Origin: Obelidium mucronatum
Taxonomy: Eukaryota; Chytridiomycota; Chytridiomycetes; Chytridiales; Chytriomycetaceae
Direction: 5' to 3'
NCBI GenBank assembly: GCA_025765595.1
Contig: JAIVFH010000024.1
Span: forward strand, 62,001-126,000
Length of the DNA stretch: 64,000 nucleotides
Below are positions 57,857-64,000 of the stretch, piece after piece. The notes under the pieces were generated by a model. The model was not told where the DNA came from and searched no databases. It was given only the letters and a program-made list of their open reading frames with translations. Within the stretch, counting starts at the first letter, position 1; every line of letters starts with the position of its first letter. Made by a program: the position numbers and the translations under genes.

Positions 57857-60238
57857 ATGTTCGATCTATCTCCTCCTCCCTCATTTGACAATGCCTCCCA
57901 CCTGCTGGTCAGTGTGAGCAACATATTTTGTCTTTCCCCCCCAATATGTGCTAACTCCAGTCGCCGTTGCAGCAGCCGCAAGACGAAATCACTACTATTT
58001 TTGTTGTTGGGTTTCCCGAAGACATTCAGGATCGAGAGTTTCAGAATATGGTATGTTTGGTGGCTTCCCAACAATTTCAAATTTGATCCTAAATTGGGTA
58101 AACCCAACCCACTCTTGTTTTGGCAGTTTATTTTCGCTCCTGGATTCGAAGCCGCGACCTTGAAGTTCCCTGCCAACTTTGACGCTGACGACGGAATTCC
58201 AGCCTACAAAAAGCAAATTGTATGTGGTGTTCCTCTAAAACGAAAATTTTCGTCGTTCGTTTTACAACATCCTGAAACGCCTCCTCCTTTTTTTCTTGCC
58301 TCTCTCAATTAGATTGGATTCGCCAAGTTTAGATCCCGCAAAGAAGCGAATTATGCCCGCGACTACCTGACGGGCAGGAAAGTCGATTTGGAGCGTGGCA
58401 GTGTTCTCAAAGCTGAAATTGCAAAGAAGAACCTCCACATCAAGCAGCGAAGCAACACAATTTCTTCAACATCGGGAAGTGCCACGGGAAACAGCAATGA
58501 GTTCACGGTCGTCAATACTCCTGTTACTCCAACGCCGTTTAACAGCAACGGAAGCAATGCTTCGCTCTTGAGTCGGGACCTTCCTATGCCCTCTCCGGGG
58601 ATTGCGACTATGGCTCCTTTTCGCCAGCAAGTATTTCAAAGGAATGCCAACAGCAACGGTTTGGACAATTCGTTTTCCGAGTACGGGAGCATCAATAGTC
58701 CATTACCGTGGGACATTCTCAACGATGAAGAGCAGCAAAATAACACCAATTCCTCGAACCAATTCAGTAGTAGCCTCAGTAACAGCCATCACCAAGCGCT
58801 TATGAATTCCAGGCTCGCCAGTTCTTGGGGATCTCTGCACACAAGAACTTCAAGTGCAAGCACATCCGAGCTCATGCTAGAACAACAGTACAGCAACGGA
58901 TTCCAACATGGAAAATCTCTTCATAACTCCAACGATACGTCGCCCACAACGGACTTGGAAGCGGAAGTGGAGATTCTATCTCAACCAGCAACTCTTGATG
59001 TTGGATCAATGTCTTCGTTCCGCAGCGTGTTTGAAACGTCCATGTCGCTTAGCAATTCCCAAAGTAACATCAGCAATCTCCATCTCAGCATGAATACCCC
59101 AAGCACCAGCAATTTGAACAACAGCAGCAGTATGATGGATGAACGCAGTATGGGCTCAAGCGCTGTCGCAAGAGATGGGACCGCAAGTTTGAGCTCCAGT
59201 CCCTTCCCTCAAGCACGCTTCGCTTCCCGCATGAACAGTCTTACCAGTACCTCTGGCTTTAGCAGTGCCTTGTTCAGCAGCGAAAGTCTTTACGGTGGAA
59301 GTGGTAGCAACAACGGCAGCAGCAATAGCAATAGCAATCTTCCTCCAGGATTAAAAATCAACACCAAAGGTCCTGGAAGCAGTCCCAATGCAGGAAGTGG
59401 GCCCATGACGGCGCCGATTGGGGGTTCTTCTTCCAGTAGTAATAGCTTGCTGAGCTCACTGCGTGAGGGGAACGGTGGGCTCCACAGTGCAGTTCTTCCC
59501 AGCCACTCTTTGCATCAAGGGGGTGCGGCAAATCCACTCAGCATTAGTACTTCTTCTTCCTCTTCCTCTTCGTCTGGGAAGGCACCACCCTTGAGTATTA
59601 GCATTCCAACTGGAAGCGGACATGGGTCATCTCTTCCACCATTGTCAATTAGAGATTCAGTCGCAGCGAGTGGCAACAGCAACAACAGCATCAATAACAG
59701 CAATAGCATCAGCAATCAAAGCATGACTCCTACTGGCTACGGTAATGGATCCGTGACACCAGCTGGGATTGCGAGTGCAGGGTTTCGATGCCCTGCGGAC
59801 CAAAACCCTCCATGCAATACACTCTATGTTGGAAATTTGGCAACCAATACAAATGAGACTGAGTTGAGAGAACTGTTTCAAAGATGTCCAGGATATAAGA
59901 GAATGAGCTTTAGAAGTAGACCGAATGGACCGATGGTTTTTGTTGAGGTATAGTAGAAAAATTTTCCACAGTTTTTTTTCCTCATTCATTCTAATTTTTC
60001 TCTTCAGTTTGACAGCATCATGTATGCGCAACAAGCACTCGGTGATATGCATGGAACACTTTTATCTACGTCTGTGAAAGGCGGTATCCGTCTGAGCTTC
60101 TCCAAGAACCCGTTAGGTGTCCGTCCTTCTGGACTGACGACACCCATTGGAAACGGAATGATGCCACCACCTTCGCCTTCTCTTATGACCCCTATGTCTT
60201 CTGCTTCTTCTTCTGCTTTCTTTGATAACGGTTACTGA
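57857..60238 (+). CDS. Whi3-like RRM RNA-binding protein
   Basis: Five exons: 57857-57907, 57973-58050, 58127-58219, 58313-59947, 60008-60238, giving 695 aa. An N-terminal RRM is assembled from exons 2-4 ([20 protein letters not shown] as RNP2 side, [20 protein letters not shown] as RNP1 side). A long Ser/Asn-rich disordered middle follows. A C-terminal RRM comes after [20 protein letters not shown], with [24 protein letters not shown] across the last intron. This layout is that of fungal Whi3/Nrd1-type proteins that bind mRNAs, form condensates and regulate G1 or polarity. The polyserine tract near residues 460-470 and Asn/Ser repeats suggest phase-separation tendency. A poly(A) signal AATAAA lies at 60464-60469, close to the next gene's ATG at 60505. 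Confidence 0.88.
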
Positions 60239-60504
60239 GCTCCCCCCCTGACCTGTTCAAATTTGGTTCTTGATCTTTTCTTTTTTTTTTTTTTTGTTTT
60301 CTTTTGCTTTGCTTTTCTTTTTCTTTTTTTTCTCCCATTTTCCGACGTTGTCGCTTGTTTGCTTCGTGTCACTAGTTTTAAGTTTTTTTTGTCTTTTTAG
60401 TTGATTGCGTTTTTGTTTTTTTTTTTTTTGTTTTCACCATATTTACATCGTCATTTTTTATGGAATAAAGTTCATCTGAAGAAATAATCAATCAAATCAT
60501 CCAG
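60239..60504. other. T-rich 3' region between tandem genes
   Basis: Several T runs of 9-12 bases and TTTTC repeats, then AATAAA at 60464-60469. It serves as terminator/poly(A) region for the Whi3-like gene and leader for the helicase gene. No coding potential was seen. Confidence 0.6.
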
Positions 60505-63500
60505 ATGGGGCCAAAGAAAGGCAAGGACAAGCCGACGGCCGCCGCCAGTGTTCCAGCAGCGGAAGCGGAAGCGGGGCCCAAGCTGACCAAGCAGCAGCAG
60601 CGCGAGCAGAAGGCGGCGCAGGCAGCGGCGGAGCGGCAGCGGGTGTTTGGGGCGTGGACGGGCGCGACGCCGGACGAGCTGCTGGCGGCGCAGTGCGGCA
60701 AGATGGGGTGGCGCGCGCCGACGTTCGCGTTCCGAAAGACGGCGCACGGCGTGGCGGCGACCGTGGCGCTGGCGGCGGACGACGCAAAGACGGGCGCCAC
60801 GACGCGCCTCGAGTTTGCGGACGCCGCGCGGGCGGCGGCGTCCGAGGCCGAGGCGGCGCAGTGGGCGTGCACGTACGCGCTGCACCGCATCGCGTCGGGC
60901 CTGGCGCTGCACCGCTCGCTGCCGCCGGCGCACGCGTCGGGCGGCCTGGCGCGCGCGCTGCTTGCGGACCCTTGCGCGCCGAGTACTGGGCGCTGCTCGA
61001 GAAGGCGCGCAAGACGGCGCCGCCCGACGTGCAGAAGTACGACTACGCGGCCGACCCCTTCGACGCCATGGTCCGGCGCGAGCGCGACGCCCGCGAGCTG
61101 GCGCGCGCCGAGAAGGAAGAACGCGAGCGGCGCGCCCGGGAGAACGACAAGCGGCTGCGCCCGTGGGAGGCCTTCCAACGCGTCGCTCTGGACGCAGAGA
61201 TGCGGCGCGACGTCGAGGCGCTGGTGCGCGACGAGTTTGGCGACAACGGCGCGGCGGACGCGGAAAAGTCGCTGCTCGATCCGGCGGAGCGGGAGAAGCT
61301 TGTCGACGCGATGGAAAGCAAGGGCTTCCTGAGAATACACGCCCAAGAAGCCGCTGAGTACAACTACGATTTGAATAGCGCGTTAGAGTGGCTGTGTATT
61401 TATGTGCCCGAAGATGGTTAGTTTTTCTTTGCGTCGCTCTTTCACAATATTATGCCTAAAACTGTTTCCTGCATAGACTTGCCCCATTCATATTTATCCA
61501 AAGCAAAGAGCACAGTCACTCATGGGCAATCATCAAAGGCGGCTTTGAATCGCGACTGGGCTATTGAAAACATGATAAAATCAGGCTTCTCTGCCGAAAT
61601 GTGTGCAACTGCTTACGATATTTACAAATCTGAATTGGCCGGGTTAGCCTATCTCTTCAGGCATATATCTCAAGATTCTGAAGAAAACTTGGAGGATAAT
61701 TCAATAGATGAATCAATGATTGACAAGGACGAGCTCTTGGTTACCCGAGCAGAAGAATTGGAGGCTCTTGAATCTATTTATGGAAATGAATCTGTGGTTC
61801 GAGATGAGGAGCATCATATGATTCGACTCAAGATCAATAGTATTGCGAACCCTGATCTAGAAATATATTTATGCGTGGGGGTGCCTGATTCAAGTCTTTA
61901 CCCTCACGAACTTCCAGCCATGATGATTGACTGTCCTTCCATTCCCGCCTATATTCGGCTTTGCATTTTAAAGGGATTATCTGCAGAATCCAGGTCATGG
62001 ATTGGGATGCCCATGGTTTTTGAAGCAGTGAATTGGATTGAAGCTAACGCAGACGAGATTATTGAGAAGCCAACAGTGACGTTGGTTCAACTGAAAAATG
62101 CACTATTCCCCAATCAAGAAACAATATCAAACCAAACGATTGCAATCGCCAAGCCTGTTGTAACGGCAACCAACAAGCGAAACCATAAACCCAAACTTTC
62201 TGAGAATGAATCAGCTAGCCTTAGTCTGCAACTCCAAAAAGCCTATGAAAAACATGTTCAGTCTTCAGACTATCAACGAATGCTTTTGGGACGGCAAAGA
62301 CTGCCCAGTTTTAAGTTCCGGAATGAGATTATAGACGCCACAGAAGCAAACTCTGTGGTGATTATCTGTGGAGAAACTGGATGCGGGTTAGTTTAGACTC
62401 TAATCCAGAAACCTTGAACTGAAGTATTCCCACCAGCAAATCTACACAGACTGGCCAATTCCTTCTTGAACACATTCTCTCTACTGGAAAAGGGGCGACA
62501 CTGAATATGATGTGCACACAACCAAGAAGAATCTCCGCATTATCTCTAGCCGAAAGAGTTGCATCCGAACGTGCTGAACAAGTTGGGCAAACCATTGGAT
62601 ACAGCATTCGTGGTGAATCCGCACGCAGCAAAGACACCAAACTCACATTCTGCACAACCGGAATCCTTCTTCGAATGCTTCAATCCGACCCAACTCTCGA
62701 CGGCATAACCCACGTGATTGTAGATGAAGTCCACGAACGATCCGTGGACAGCGACTTTCTCCTCGTTATTCTTCGTCAGCTAATCAAAAAGCGACCTGAA
62801 TTCCGATTGATTCTCATGTCTGCCACGATTGATTCGGAAACTTTTTCAAATTATTTCAATGGCGCACCAGTCTTGAATATTCCTGGATTCACGCATCCTG
62901 TACAAGATGTGTATTTGGATGAGATTCTTCGAGTTTCTAAATACGTTCCTGAAGCTTTCAAGAACCGTCCGGCAGCGGGACAAGATGATGGCGGCGGCGG
63001 CGGCAGCGGTGGCGATGGTACCTCCAAAGTCGTCAATTGGGTTCTACGCAAAGAATCGATTAGCAATCCCGTAGACTATTCGTTAGTTGCCGCAACAATC
63101 AAGTACATTTGTGAAACCGCGAATGATGAGGGAGCTGTTCTTGTTTTCCTGCAAGGTGCCATGGAAATCAAGCGATGTATCGAAACGATCCAGAATGACA
63201 TTGGTGGAATATTTAAACTCGATTTGCTCCCACTCCATGCGCAATTATCACCCAAAGAACAGACGCGAGTTTTTAAGAGGCCTGCGAAAGGGGTGAGGAA
63301 GGTTGTGGTTTCCACAAATGTGGCAGAGACTTCGATTACGATTGAAGATGTTGTGTTTGTGATTGATGCTGGGAGAGTGAAAGGTTTTTTTTCTTTTTTT
63401 CTTTCTTTTTTTCTTTTTTTTTTTTTTCTTTTTTTTTTTTTTTTTGGTGGGTGTGCTGCTGCTGACGACTTTCATTTCTTTTTTTTTCCACACATACACA

Positions 63501-64000
63501 CACAGAAATGAAATTCGAAAATTCTACTTTATGTTTGGTAGAGACTCTGGCGTCTCGGGCATCGTGTAAACAACGGCGTGGTAGAGCTGGTCGTGTTCGG
63601 CCGGGAATCTGTTACAAGCTGTTTTCCAAGCACCTTGAACAAACGGAAATGAGTGCTCATTCTATTCCGGAAATCCTTCGTGTTCCGTTGGAGCAATTGT
63701 GTTTGAGTTTGAAGGCGATGGGGATACCCGATGTTTTAAGTTTCTTGGGAAATGTAAACAATTGTATTCTTTCCGTATTATATGGTTTTTTGACTCGATT
63801 TAATTGCGTGTATAGGCAATCGACCCTCCATCGGCAGCAAATATCACAAGCGCAATCACTCTTTTGCAAGATCTGAACGCTATTGACGCCGTATCTGGAG
63901 ATTTAACTGCCTTGGGAAAACATATTGCCACCATCCCTGCGGACTTGAGGATCTCGAAAATGCTCATCTTTGGCTGTATTTTTCACTGCGTGGGTCCAGT
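60505..64000 (+). CDS. DEAH/RHA RNA helicase, DHX29/DHX57 type (3' end off window; apparent 1-base frame break)
   Basis: Exons 60505-61416, 61477-62386, 62437-63383, 63506-63753 and 63816 to the edge. Order: a basic Lys/Gln-rich start; a dsRBD-like region (LLAAQCGKMGWRAPTFAF to LPPAHASGG); a charged coil; a UBA-like segment (LRIHAQEAAEYNYDLNSALE); an RWD-like domain (EELEALESIYGNES); and the helicase core: GETGCG|KSTQT (Walker A, across an intron), TQPRRISALSLAERVA, DEVHERSVDSDF (DEVH box), LMSATI, VVVSTNVAETSITIEDV, and QRRGRAGRVRPG (motif VI). The reading frame of the first about 155 codons and that of the rest of exon 1 differ by one base; they meet at 60960-60975 near GACCCTTGCG. The family unwinds structured RNA, for example in translation initiation. 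Exon 1 is far richer in GC than the later exons. Confidence 0.88.

Noticed and set aside
60492..61363. Several overlapping long frames, Arg-rich, on both strands
   Set aside because: High GC removes stop codons; only the two plus frames with dsRBD-like and UBA-like content fit the DHX29/DHX57 family.

Overview
The window is nuclear DNA of a fungus with flagellated zoospores, most likely a chytrid. The genes are packed tightly (often under 150 bp apart) and carry many short introns of about 40-190 nt with GT-AG ends. A Zn2Cys6 transcription factor, a Whi3-type RRM protein, a PHO84-type phosphate symporter and GH47 mannosidases point to fungi. A full-length CFAP52/WDR16, an axonemal protein, points to a lineage that still builds a flagellum. 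The exon joins given here were worked out by hand from reading phase, splice consensus and family alignment. For almost every multi-exon gene the exon lengths add up to one open frame.

Layout. 1-4433 (-): a ZNFX1-like SF1 helicase that runs off the left edge. 4535-13005 (-): URB1/Npa1, a very large ribosome-assembly factor in 12 exons. 13120-15100 (-): a Zn2Cys6 regulator. 15429-19693 (-): a long disordered/coiled-coil protein of unknown role. 19738-20287 (-) and 20354-23267 (+): a GNAT acetyltransferase and a Q/G-rich coiled-coil protein, divergent from a 66-bp shared promoter. 23810-25784 (+): a DHA2-type MFS exporter.

26270-36657 is the accessory part. It holds four copies of an unrecognised small protein family. 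Two of them lie in the arms of a recent inverted duplication (about 26270-28000 and 32566-33962). Between the arms are ARL1, a seven-helix receptor-like protein whose ectodomain is built from five cysteine-pair repeats, and a bacterial/plastid-type TrmB with an added N-terminal zinc finger. The left arm also carries a broken copy of the 3' end of the TrmB gene.

36701-40769 (+): two tandem GH47 alpha-1,2-mannosidases sharing a nearly identical 256-bp tract, then a possible 65-aa secreted peptide. 41671-44631 (-): asparaginase with ankyrin repeats. 44817-48958 (-): a USP8/Doa4-type deubiquitinase. 49166-49876 (-): an SSXT-domain protein. 49993-51861 (-): a phosphate:H+ symporter. 52032-52931 (-): an ankyrin protein. 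53310-55522 (+): CFAP52. 55604-57550 (-): an arginyl-tRNA-synthetase-like protein that has lost the HIGH signature. 57857-60238 (+): a Whi3-like RRM protein. 60505-end (+): a DHX29/DHX57-type DEAH helicase with an apparent 1-base frame break.

No viral genes, CRISPR arrays, rRNA genes or recognisable tRNA genes were seen. The strongest candidates for something undescribed are the four-member family with its inverted duplication, the five-repeat receptor, the zinc-finger array inserted into the helicase core, and the synthetase-derived protein.
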